A stretch of 64,000 nucleotides of DNA from Pseudomonas sp. CCC3.1 (GTDB taxonomy: Bacteria; Pseudomonadota; Gammaproteobacteria; Pseudomonadales; Pseudomonadaceae): contig NZ_CP133778.1 of NCBI RefSeq assembly GCF_034347405.1, positions 5,306,501 to 5,370,500 on the forward strand, written 5' to 3'. Shown here in pieces: positions 17,386 to 25,901 of this stretch (positions are counted from its first letter, which is position 1; each line of letters opens with the position of its first letter). Both the position numbers and the translations under genes were made by a program. The notes below the pieces were generated by a model. It was not told where the DNA came from, made no database searches, and saw only the letters and a list, made by a program, of their open reading frames with translations.

Positions 17386-17712
17386 ATGCAACGAATCAAG
17401 GGCTACCACGCCCACGTCTATTTTGATGCGAGCACCATCGACCAGGCGCGCACCCTGTGCGAAGAAGCGGCGCACCGGTTTGACATCAGCATGGGCCGCG
17501 TCCACGAGCGCCCGGTCGGCCCGCACCCCGACTGGAGCTGCCAACTGGCCTTCGGCCCCGAACTGCTCGGCATTGTCTTACCGTGGCTGGCCATCAGTCG
17601 GCACGGGCTGGTGGTGTTTTTGCACCCCGACACAGGGAATGATCTGTTGGATCACACCGATCATGCGATCTGGATGGGTGCGATGCGGCCGTTGAATTTG
17701 TCTATATTTTGA
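17386..17712 (+). CDS. DOPA 4,5-dioxygenase family protein
   Basis: Small (108-residue) cytoplasmic protein of the DOPA-dioxygenase family. It begins MQRIKGYHAHVYFDASTIDQ; the conserved histidines are visible in YHAHVYFD, GRVHERPVGPHPDW and VVFLHPDTG, the pattern of the ferredoxin-like-fold metal site. Bacterial members are mostly of unknown substrate, so extradiol cleavage of a catechol is only an inference. It is divergent from sulP and immediately precedes the AT-rich bacteriocin island. Confidence 0.87.
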   Translation: MQRIKGYHAHVYFDASTIDQARTLCEEAAHRFDISMGRVHERPVGPHPDWSCQLAFGPELLGIVLPWLAISRHGLVVFLHPDTGNDLLDHTDHAIWMGAMRPLNLSIF

Positions 17713-17874
17713 TCTTTGGCGCACAGCGCTGCGCCCATGTTGTTGTAACTTTTCCATCTTGTTTATTTGCGGAAATATCCGACATTAATAACGGCGGCTT
17801 CGCTGTGGTCATATTTTGATACCAGGTCTAGGGTGTTTGAACGAAGTATTAATATTCCATAAGAAAGGCTAGTC

Positions 17875-18705
17875 ATGAAAATCACGCTTCCTAATACCTA
17901 TGTAACGGCTTATCCTGAAATGAGCCCGAACGGTCAGTTCAACCCTTCAGCTCCAAATCTAAATGCTGGTCAAAGCTTCCCGCCGGGCATGGCTAATCCT
18001 CTTGCCGCCTCGTTAAATACCAGAATTGATAATTACGCAACTCCAAATTATTTAGATGCTTTAAAAACGTTTTTTCAAAACCCAACGTGGACTATAGCTT
18101 TAGCAATTGAACTAAAGGCATTGGCTGCCGCAGATCAATTATGCGCAGAAGGTGAGGGTTTGACAAACTCTCTAAAAATGGTAGTTGATAGTATCGTCGG
18201 ATGCCAGCAAATAAATGAGTACATAATTCGGTACCCTACCGGGGGGCGAGTTTTTTCTGGTGGGTATTTGTCAGGGTTACATGCTATACAACACGCTATT
18301 GATGGCAAGGGAGAAACTGCGACATTTCCAATTAATAATATCGGATTGAACGTGAATTTAGCGAAGATACCTGATGTGATGAATGTTATTAGAAATGCTC
18401 GACCTGTAGGGAAAAGCACAGTAGATGTTAGTTTTTCCTACGATGTCGGCAACGACAGTAAGGCATCTTGGCTTGTTCTGGGTCATATCACGCTGAGAGT
18501 AGTGGGTGAGGTAAATAAAAACTCAAGTGGAGACTGGTCATTTAATGGCGCTATTCGTGCTTACAATGATACATACGATGCTAATCCTTCAACTCATCGT
18601 GACTGGTTAGGAGAAAATCTTACGTTAGTTCTTGGTAAGGTAATGAAGCAGAGTTATACAATCGAAATTCCTGGTGAGATACCTGTTAATATGTTCGGGC
18701 AGTAA
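17875..18705 (+). CDS. Colicin M-type bacteriocin (lipid II-degrading toxin)
   Basis: A 276-residue protein whose C-terminal half carries the colicin M active-site motif exactly: Asp232-x-Tyr234-Asp235-x5-His241-Arg242 (in YNDTYDANPSTHRDWLGE). ColM enzymes enter the periplasm of target cells and split lipid II, releasing C55 from PP-MurNAc-peptide and stopping peptidoglycan synthesis. The length equals that I recall for syringacin M. The N-terminal 40 residues are proline-, asparagine- and serine-rich, like a flexible translocation segment; there is no Sec signal, as expected. The gene is markedly AT-richer than its neighbours, suggesting horizontal transfer. No lysis gene and no clean LexA box (CTGT-N8-ACAG) is seen upstream. 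The function is inferred from the motif, not from a database search. Confidence 0.88.
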   Translation: MKITLPNTYVTAYPEMSPNGQFNPSAPNLNAGQSFPPGMANPLAASLNTRIDNYATPNYLDALKTFFQNPTWTIALAIELKALAAADQLCAEGEGLTNSLKMVVDSIVGCQQINEYIIRYPTGGRVFSGGYLSGLHAIQHAIDGKGETATFPINNIGLNVNLAKIPDVMNVIRNARPVGKSTVDVSFSYDVGNDSKASWLVLGHITLRVVGEVNKNSSGDWSFNGAIRAYNDTYDANPSTHRDWLGENLTLVLGKVMKQSYTIEIPGEIPVNMFGQ

Positions 18706-18797
18706 TAAATTTTATTCACACTAAAGCAGCCATCAATGATGATAATTAGAGATGGGTTTTCTCGTGTTAATCAGAAGAGTGGAGGTTCAGTTTTAAT

Positions 18798-19232
18798 ATG
18801 GGGCAGATAAAATTTTTGTTAGGCTCGATTGTTTTATTAGTGCTGAGTTATATCTGCTTGTTCTTTGTTGCAGTTGATGTTCCAGAAAATTTTAGTGATT
18901 TGAATGATACCAATGGCGTGCCAGCAGTTGCTGTGTATGTTGCCCTGTTGCTGGTGATTTATTTTTTTGCAGTATTGCTAACCTGCTTGGGAGCTGTTGT
19001 TTCTATTAAAATTTCGAGGTGTTCTTTCAAGGTCAGAATGGCAGCGTTTATAGTGTTTAACTTTATGCTTGTCTTAGCTTCGTTGTTCACTGTTTTAGTG
19101 ATTTCTGCGTATGTGTTTGGCACCTGGCTTGGTTATGTGGGTATTACGCTTGATTTGGCTGCTATCGCCCTTGTGGTTGCTTCGGCGCCTAGGCGATCAA
19201 AATTCATTGATGGGAGCGACCTTTCATCATAA
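18798..19232 (+). CDS. Probable membrane immunity protein for the ColM-type bacteriocin
   Basis: A 144-residue protein with four hydrophobic segments (about residues 6-26, 46-70, 81-105 and 108-130), so an inner-membrane protein with short loops. It starts 92 bp after the bacteriocin stop, on the same strand, and shares the low GC. Known immunity proteins for Pseudomonas M-type bacteriocins are small inner-membrane proteins facing the periplasm, where the toxin acts. I do not recognise its family by sequence; the role rests on position, size and topology. The start ATG at 18798 has a GGAGG 12 nt upstream. Confidence 0.72.
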   Translation: MGQIKFLLGSIVLLVLSYICLFFVAVDVPENFSDLNDTNGVPAVAVYVALLLVIYFFAVLLTCLGAVVSIKISRCSFKVRMAAFIVFNFMLVLASLFTVLVISAYVFGTWLGYVGITLDLAAIALVVASAPRRSKFIDGSDLSS

Positions 19233-19235
19233 CGA

Positions 19236-19260
19236 TGAGGCCAAAGCTATTTTGGCCTCA
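19236..19260 (+). terminator. Terminator-like hairpin after the immunity gene
   Basis: Perfect 10-bp stem TGAGGCCAAA / TTTGGCCTCA with a 5-nt loop GCTAT. It starts 4 nt after the immunity gene stop. No T-run follows directly (a T9 run comes at about 19273), so it may be only a modest terminator. Confidence 0.6.
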
Positions 19261-19361
19261 TAACCGTCCGTCCCAATTTTTTTTTCATGCTTTTTATCCC
19301 TTCCCAATCCTCCTGAAATCAGCCCTCCAAAAATCCCCGGATAGCCCCGGGCCATAACGGC

Positions 19362-19375
19362 TGAACGTTCGTTCA
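19362..19375. promoter_or_regulatory. BetI-like operator half-site pair (upstream)
   Basis: TGAACGTTCGTTCA, an inverted repeat matching the core of TetR-type BetI operators (TGAAC...GTTCA). It is 216 bp upstream of betT. The assignment to BetI is by similarity to the known operator and by the adjacent choline transporter. Confidence 0.5.
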
Positions 19376-19457
19376 CGGCCATGTGTCATACCTTGTCATG
19401 AGCTAACGTAAGACGCGTGTAGCTAAGGGTTGCGATTAGTCCTCACACGCCATCCAT

Positions 19458-19487
19458 GTTTAACTTGAACGATTGTTCAAGTTAAAC
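19458..19487. promoter_or_regulatory. BetI-like operator (30-bp palindrome) at betT
   Basis: Perfect inverted repeat with 13-bp arms GTTTAACTTGAAC and GTTCAAGTTAAAC around GATT, centred about 105 bp upstream of betT. It shares the TTGAAC...GTTCAA core of BetI operators. A choline-responsive TetR repressor, encoded elsewhere because betI is not in the window, is the likely binder. Confidence 0.65.
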
Positions 19488-19577
19488 GGTGGTCCGCTGC
19501 CCGCTCACAACAGGAGGCTAACCTTTGCCGAATTCGTTCTTTTTGATCCCGTTTCACCTCTATGAGGTGCACATCCA

Positions 19578-21581
19578 ATGAGTGCACCTGCGACGTCGCA
19601 GACGTCTGTGATCCGTATGAATCCGCCGGTGTTTTACTTTGCCGCCGCGTTCATTCTGGTCTTCGGTATGGTGGTTATCGCCATGCCAAAAGCGGCCGGG
19701 GAATGGCTGCTCGCTGCACAGACCTGGGCGGCCAATACGGTCGGCTGGTACTACATGTTAGCGATGACCCTGTATCTGATCTTCGTGGTCGTCACCGCCT
19801 TGTCTGGCTACGGCAAGATTAAGCTCGGTGCCGACCACGACGAACCTGAGTTCAGTTACCTGTCTTGGGCGGGCATGCTCTTCGCCGCTGGGATCAGCAT
19901 CACGCTATTTTTCTTCTGTGTATCAGAACCCCTCACCCACATGCTCGCCCCGCCTCAAGGTCCGGCAGGCACCGAAGCGGCTGCACGTCAGGCCATGCAG
20001 TTGCTGTTTCTGCACTGGGGCTTGCACGGCTGGGGTGTGTTTGCCTTTGTCGGCATGGCGCTGGCCTATTTCGCTTACCGGCATAACCTCCCATTGGCCC
20101 TGCGTTCGGCGCTGTACCCGCTGATCGGCAAGCGCATCAACGGGCCTATCGGCTATGCGGTGGATGGCTTCGGCATCATTGCCACGGTGTTTGGTCTGGG
20201 GGCCGACATGGGCTTTGGAGTGTTGCACCTCAACTCCGGCCTCGATTATCTGTTCGGTATCCCCCACACCCAATGGATTCAGGTGGGCTTGATCACCCTG
20301 ATGATGGGCGCCGCCATTCTGGTGGCTGTCGCGGGCGTCGACAAAGGCGTGCGCGTGATGTCCGACATCAACATGCTGCTGGCCTGTGCGCTGCTGCTGT
20401 TTGTGTTGTTCGCCGGGCCGACCCAGCACTTGCTCAATACCTTGATCCAGAACATCGGTGACTACCTGGGCGCGCTGCCGACCAAGAGTTTTGATGTGTA
20501 TGCCTACGATAAGCCAAGCGACTGGTTGGGCGGCTGGACCGTGTTTTATTGGGCCTGGTGGATCGCGTGGTCGCCGTTTGTGGGCCTGTTCATTGCGCGT
20601 ATCTCCCGTGGCCGCACCATCCGCGAATTTGTGTTTGGCGTGCTGTTGATCCCGTTGGGCTTCACCTTGGCGTGGATGTCTATCTTCGGCAACAGCGCCA
20701 TCGATCAAGTGCTCAACCACGGCATGGTTGCCCTCGGCCAGTCGGCCATCGACGATCCGTCGCGCACGTTGTACCTGCTGCTCGAAACCTACCCGTGGAG
20801 CAAAACCGTGATCGCCGTGACGGTGTTCATCAGTTTTGTGTTCTTCGTGACCTCGGCCGACTCCGGCACTGTGGTGCTGTCGACCCTTTCGGCGCGTGGC
20901 AACAACGCCGACGAAGACGGCCCTAAATGGCTGCGGGTGTTCTGGGGCGCGATGACCGCGCTGGTGACCAGCGCGCTGTTGTTCTCGGGCAGCATTGATG
21001 CGCTCAAATCGGCGGTGGTGCTGACCTCGCTGCCGTTCTCGCTGATCTTGCTGCTCATGATGTGGGGCCTGCACAAGGCGTTCTACCTTGAGTCGCAGAA
21101 ACAAATCGCCCAGATGCACTCGCTGGCGCCGGTGTCGGCTTCGCGCCGTGGTCGTGGGGGGTGGCGTCAGCGCTTGAGCCAGGCCGTGCACTTCCCGTCG
21201 CGTGACGAGGTGTACCGCTTCATGGACACCACCGTGCGTCCGGCGATTGAAGAAGTGAGCGCTGTGTTCCGCGAAAAAGGCCTCAACGTCATCACCCAGC
21301 CAGACCCGGCCAACGACAACGTGAGCCTGGAAATCGGCCATGGCGAAGAGCACCCGTTCATCTATCAGGTGCAGATGCGTGGCTACTTCACGCCGTCCTT
21401 CGCCCGTGGCGGTTTTGGCAAAAAAGAGCAACTGCGCAACCGTCGTTACTACCGCGCAGAAGTGCACTTGAGTGAAGGCAGCCAGGACTACGACCTGACC
21501 GGCTACACCAAAGAGCAAATCATCAACGACATCCTCGACCAGTACGAACGCCACATGCAGTTCTTGCATTTGGTGCGTTGA
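19578..21581 (+). CDS. betT: High-affinity choline transporter BetT (BCCT family)
   Basis: Proton- or sodium-coupled betaine/choline/carnitine transporter in the inner membrane, feeding choline to glycine betaine synthesis for osmoprotection. The 667-residue protein has the twelve-helix BCCT core; WTVFYWAWWIAWSPFVGLFI is the substrate-binding tryptophan motif. A long C-terminal cytoplasmic tail (about 150 residues, from SQKQIAQMHSLAP onward) is typical of osmotically regulated BetT. Start at 19578 (MSAPATSQTSVIRMNPPVFY). Two BetI-like palindromes lie upstream. The 607-codon frame on the opposite strand is a shadow. Confidence 0.94.
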   Translation: MSAPATSQTSVIRMNPPVFYFAAAFILVFGMVVIAMPKAAGEWLLAAQTWAANTVGWYYMLAMTLYLIFVVVTALSGYGKIKLGADHDEPEFSYLSWAGMLFAAGISITLFFFCVSEPLTHMLAPPQGPAGTEAAARQAMQLLFLHWGLHGWGVFAFVGMALAYFAYRHNLPLALRSALYPLIGKRINGPIGYAVDGFGIIATVFGLGADMGFGVLHLNSGLDYLFGIPHTQWIQVGLITLMMGAAILVAVAGVDKGVRVMSDINMLLACALLLFVLFAGPTQHLLNTLIQNIGDYLGALPTKSFDVYAYDKPSDWLGGWTVFYWAWWIAWSPFVGLFIARISRGRTIREFVFGVLLIPLGFTLAWMSIFGNSAIDQVLNHGMVALGQSAIDDPSRTLYLLLETYPWSKTVIAVTVFISFVFFVTSADSGTVVLSTLSARGNNADEDGPKWLRVFWGAMTALVTSALLFSGSIDALKSAVVLTSLPFSLILLLMMWGLHKAFYLESQKQIAQMHSLAPVSASRRGRGGWRQRLSQAVHFPSRDEVYRFMDTTVRPAIEEVSAVFREKGLNVITQPDPANDNVSLEIGHGEEHPFIYQVQMRGYFTPSFARGGFGKKEQLRNRRYYRAEVHLSEGSQDYDLTGYTKEQIINDILDQYERHMQFLHLVR

Positions 21582-21588
21582 CCAACAA

Positions 21589-21611
21589 AACCCGCCCACC
21601 CCGGGCGGGTT
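21589..21611 (+). terminator. Hairpin after betT
   Basis: Stem AACCCGCCC / GGGCGGGTT, loop ACCCC, 8 nt after the betT stop. Good stem but no T-run beyond TT, so a weak intrinsic terminator. Confidence 0.55.
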
Positions 21612-21775
21612 CGCTCGCAGCCTTCGGTCCTCGGCAGCGACTACGGTGGGATGCGGCTTGCTCGTGTTGACCCCCGTCGCTGAATCATCAGCGTTCGGGC
21701 GTGCAAGCCTGATCACAGGGTTCTTTTGTAGCCGCTGACGAGGCACAGAGCCAGTGCGAGTTCGCTCCTGCCAGG
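21612..21775. repeat. Degenerate arms of dispersed palindromes
   Basis: CGCAGCCTTCGGTCCTCGGC followed by AGCGACTACGG (about 21617-21648), then TTGTAGCCGCTGACGAGGCA (21727-21746) and GAGTTCGCTCCTGCC (21760-21774) are arms of the GTAGTCGCTG and GTAGGAGCG palindrome classes, broken up between the converging ends of betT and the efflux operon. Confidence 0.5.
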
Positions 21776-24700
21776 TCAGTGCATGGCCGGTGGCGGGTTT
21801 TTGTTCTCCTTGATTTTGTACCAGGCCACGTACAGCGCTGGCAGGAACAACAGCGTCAGCAAAGTGGCCGAGATGATGCCGCCGATCATGGCGTAGGCCA
21901 TCGGCCCCCAGAACACGTCACGCGCAATCGGGATCATGCCCAGACTGGCCGCCGCCGCCGTCAATAGAATCGGTCGGCGACGGTGTTGCGTGGCTTGCAT
22001 CACAGCGTGCCACGGGTCGTAGCCGTCGCGTTCGAACTGGTCGATCTGGGTCACCAGAATCACCGAGTTACGAATGATGATGCCCACCAGCGCCAGAATC
22101 CCCAGGATCGCCACAAAGCCCATCGGCGTGCCCGTTGGCACCAAGGCCAGCACCACGCCAATCAGCCCCAGCGGAGCGACGCTGACCACGATGAACATTT
22201 TCTGCGCACTTTGCAGCTGGATCATCAGGAAGGTGGCCATCAAGAACAGCATCAACGGCACCACCTTGGCAATCGGGCCCTGGGCCTTGGCGCTTTGTTC
22301 CACGGTGCCACCGGTTTGTACCGTGTAGCCCTGCGGCAGTTTGTCGATGAAGGCGTCGATACTCGGTTTGAGGTCGCTCACCAGGTCGGTCGGCTGAATG
22401 CTGCCGCGCACCGAGGCCTTGAGGGTCACGGTGGGGATGCGATCACGGCTCCAGATGAGCGGCTGTTCCAGCTCATAGCGCACGGAAGCAAACGCCAGCA
22501 ACGGAATCGACGTGCCGCTCGGTGTGGTGATTTGCAGGTTGAGCAGGGTTTCCGGCGTGCCGCGTTCGTTGCCGTTGGCCCGCCCGATGATGTTGATCAG
22601 GTAGATGCTGTCTTTGACCTGGCTGACGGTCGCGCCGGTAACGATGCTGTTCATCACTTGCGCCACGTCTTCGGATGACAACCCGAATTGGCGGGCCTTG
22701 TCTTGCGCGATGTCGATGCGCAGCACCTTGCCCGGCTCGTTCCAGTTGAACAGGGTTTCGCCTACGTTGGGGTTGGCGTCGAGGACGGAGGCCAGGTCAA
22801 GGGCGTATTTGCGCACCTTGTCGATGTTCGGGCCACTGACCCGGTATTGCAGCGGTTGCCCCACGGGCGGGCCCAGTTCCAGGGTGTGGACGTAACTGCC
22901 GATGCCCACAAAGTCTTCGCGCAGGCGTTTGTTGAGCCGATCGATCAGCACGTCGCGGTTTTCGAGGCCGGTGCTGACGATCACCAATTGGGCGAAGAAC
23001 GGGTTTTGCAGTTGCTGGTCCAGCGGCAGGTAGAAGCGAATCGCGCCCTCGCCCACGTAGGTGCTCCAGCGCACGATGTCCGGGTCGCCCTTGAGTGACT
23101 CCTCAAAACGCTGGGTGACTTTGAGGGTTTCTTGAATCGAAGCGTTTTGTGGCAGGTTCAGGTCCACCAGAATTTCGGGGCGGTCCGAGGCCGGGAAAAA
23201 CTGGTTCTGCACGAAGGTCATGCCGACCACCGACAGCAAAAACATCACCACCGTGGCGATGATGGTCAGCCAGCGGTGGGTCATGCACCACAGTAGGCTG
23301 GTGTCGAAGGCCCGGGCCAGACGCCCCGGTTTTTCGGACTTGGGTTTGACCTTTTGGCTAAGGATGTGCACGCCCAGCACTGGTGCAAAGAGCACGGCCA
23401 CCACCCACGACACAATCAGAGCCACGGCAATGACCGCGAACAGGGTGAAGGTGTATTCCCCCGCAGAACTGCTGTTGAGGCCAATCGGCACAAAGCCTGA
23501 CACCGTGACCAGGGTGCCGGTGAGCATCGGAAAGGCCGTGGAGTGGTAGGCAAACGTTGCGGCCTGTTGCTTGGTTTCTCCTAGTTCGAGCCGCGAGATC
23601 ATCATCTCCACCGTAATCATCGCGTCGTCCACCAGCAGCCCCAGGGCGATGATCAACGCGCCCAGTGACACGCGCTGCATGGCGATGCCGGTGAACTCCA
23701 TGAACACAAAGACCAGCGCCAGCACCAGCGGAATCGAGATGGCGACCACCATGCCAGCGCGCAGGCCCAGGCTGATAAAGCTCACCGCCAACACGATGAT
23801 CACCGCTTCAAACAGCGCGCTGGTGAAGCCGTGCACGGCCACCTCAACCACCTCTGCCTGATTGGACACCATGTGCACGCCCACGCCGACGGGCAGTTCG
23901 GCGGTCAGTTCGTCGATGCGTTGTTGCAGTTGCTCACCGAACGCCTGAATGTTGCCGCCCGCGTTCATGGCCACCGCCAGGCCGATGGCAGGCTGGCCGT
24001 TGTAGTGGAACATCGGCGCGGCCGGGTCAACGTACCCACGGGTAATGTCGGCTACGTCCGCCAGCCGGTAGAAGCGGTTGTTGACCCGCAAGTTCACGGC
24101 CTCAAGGTCGGCCACGCTCTTGAACTGCCCCGATGCGCGCACGGACATGCGCTCGGGGCCCGCTTCAATCACGCCTGCGGGGGTCACGGCGTTCTGTTCT
24201 TGCAGGCTTTCGAGGATGTGTTGTTGGTCCAGGCCCAGGGCGGCCAGTTTGCGAGTCGAAAAGTCCAGGTAGAAGGTTTCTTCCTGCTCGCCAATGGTCA
24301 TCATTTTGCCGCGATTGGGGATGTCACGAATCCCCAGGCGCACGTGCTCCACGTAATCGCGCAGTTGGCGCATGGTGAAGCCATCGCCGGTAAAGGCGTA
24401 AATCGTGCCGTAGACATCACCGAACTCATCGTCGAACCCCGGGCCTTGAATGCCCTGCGGGAAGTCGCCGCGAATATCGCCGATTTTTTTGCGCACCTCA
24501 TACCAGATATTGGGGATGGCATCGGCTTTGGTGGTGTCCTTCAAAAACACAAACACCGTGGACTCACCCGGCCGGGTGTAGCTCTGCACGTAGTCCAGCG
24601 AGTCCAGCTCTTCGAGCTTTTTTCGATGCGGTCAGTGATTTGCAGCATGGTGTCATCGACCGTGGCACCGGGCCATTTGGTCTGGATCACCATGGTTTTG

Positions 24701-24837
24701 ATGGCAAAGCTGGGGTCTTCTGCCCGGCCCAGATTGAAGTACGAAAAGAACCCGGCCAGCACGGCGACAAACATCAGGTACCAGACGAACGATTGGTGCT
24801 TCAGGGCCCACTCGGAGAGGTTGAACGTCCCATTCAT
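21776..24837 (-). pseudogene. RND efflux pump permease (TriC-like), frameshifted
   Basis: Inner-membrane RND pump of the HAE1 class. From the ATG at 24837 the protein reads MNGTFNLSEWALKHQSFVWY (first transmembrane helix) and continues correctly to DRIEK, then leaves frame. The rest (937 codons, starting at SYTRPGESTVFVFLKD) is in the next frame to the stop at 21776. Adding one base to the six-base run at 24618-24623 (T6 on the plus strand, A6 in the mRNA) restores EKKLEELDSLDYVQSYTRP and a 1020-residue protein, the normal RND length. So a single-base deletion in a homopolymer broke it, unless this is a sequencing error. The start overlaps the upstream fusion-protein gene by ATGA. Confidence 0.85.
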
Positions 24838-25901
24838 AGCGAGCTTTCCTTGTCGAATCTGACGGTCTGTCCGGGGGTCAGGCTGTGAACGCCTGCGCTG
24901 ACGACTTTGTCACCGCTGTGCAGGCCGCCCGAGAGCAGCACGGTATTGCCCTCGCGCCGCAACACGCTGACGTCGCGCGGGTTGACGGCGAGGGTCTGCG
25001 GGTCGATGACCCAGACCCGGGTGCGGCCGTCGACTTCTTGCAAGGCGGTGAGCGGCAACTGGAAGTGTTCGGCAATCGGGCTGCTGACGGTCACGCTGAC
25101 CGAACTGCCGAGGCGAAAAGCCGGCGGGGTCTGGTCGAGTGTCAGGCGGGTGCGTCGGGTGCGCGTGGCGCTGTCGGCTTGTGGGGCGATTTCGCGTACA
25201 TGGGCGGTGGTGTTGACGTTCGGGTCGAGCTGGCCTGCGACCAGGAACACGATGTCTTTGGGCAGGGCCTCAGCCAGTGGCCCTGGCAGGTCGATCACCG
25301 CTTCCTTGACGTTAGGCCGTGCCAGTGTGACGACCTCTTCGCCCACGCTGACCACCTGCCCGGCTTCGGCCTGCCAGTCGGTGATGACCGAGTCATGGTC
25401 GGCGCGCAGGTTGCAGTAACTGAGTTGGTCTTTGGCCTGATTGAGCGCCGCGACGGCTTGTTGCATCGACGCGTCAGTGGTTTTGAGGTCGGCTTGCGCC
25501 GCGTCGAGTTGCGCTTGCGCGCCTACGCCCTGATTGAACAGCTCTTGCTGACGGCGGGCATTGGCCTGGGCGTTGATCAATTGCGCCTGGACCTTGGCCA
25601 GATCGCCTTGGGCTGCGCGCACATTGTTCTGCTGATCGGTGGGGTCCAGGCTGGCCAAAATATCGCCTTCTTTGACCATCGCCCCGACATCGTAAAGGCG
25701 TCGCACAATACGGCCCGGCACGCGAAAGCCCAATGTGCTTTCGTAGCGGGCTTCTATATTGCCGGCAAAGCGCCCCAGGTTTTGCGCCAGCTCAGGTGTT
25801 GCCACCACGAACAGCACCGGCCTGACAGGCTCTGGTGGTTTTTTCTCAGAGCAGCCCAGCAGCAACACTGCGGCGAGCGGCACGATCCATAAGCGGCTCA
25901 T
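24834..25901 (-). CDS. RND efflux membrane fusion protein (second of two, TriB-like)
   Basis: Periplasmic adaptor lipoprotein linking the RND pump to an outer-membrane channel. From the ATG at 25901 it reads MSRLWIVPLAAVLLLGCSEK; LLLGC is a lipobox, so Cys17 would be lipidated. Then come the barrel-sandwich half-motif GFRVPGRIVRRLYDVGAMVK, an alpha-helical hairpin rich in Ala and Gln, and the closing barrel. 355 residues. It overlaps both neighbours with ATGA junctions, so the three genes form one tight operon. Two adaptors followed by one pump is the TriABC arrangement of P. aeruginosa; no outer-membrane channel gene is present, again as for TriABC. Confidence 0.88.
   Translation of the reverse strand: MSRLWIVPLAAVLLLGCSEKKPPEPVRPVLFVVATPELAQNLGRFAGNIEARYESTLGFRVPGRIVRRLYDVGAMVKEGDILASLDPTDQQNNVRAAQGDLAKVQAQLINAQANARRQQELFNQGVGAQAQLDAAQADLKTTDASMQQAVAALNQAKDQLSYCNLRADHDSVITDWQAEAGQVVSVGEEVVTLARPNVKEAVIDLPGPLAEALPKDIVFLVAGQLDPNVNTTAHVREIAPQADSATRTRRTRLTLDQTPPAFRLGSSVSVTVSSPIAEHFQLPLTALQEVDGRTRVWVIDPQTLAVNPRDVSVLRREGNTVLLSGGLHSGDKVVSAGVHSLTPGQTVRFDKESSL

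Noticed and set aside
19923..21746. 607-codon open frame opposite betT
   Set aside because: Antisense to a secure BCCT transporter; composition (His, Gln, Arg-rich) is typical of shadows.
24541..24837. Programmed -1 frameshift in the RND pump gene
   Set aside because: The heptamer in the zero frame is A-AAA-AGC, poor for A-site slippage, and no stimulatory hairpin is evident; a plain one-base loss explains it better.
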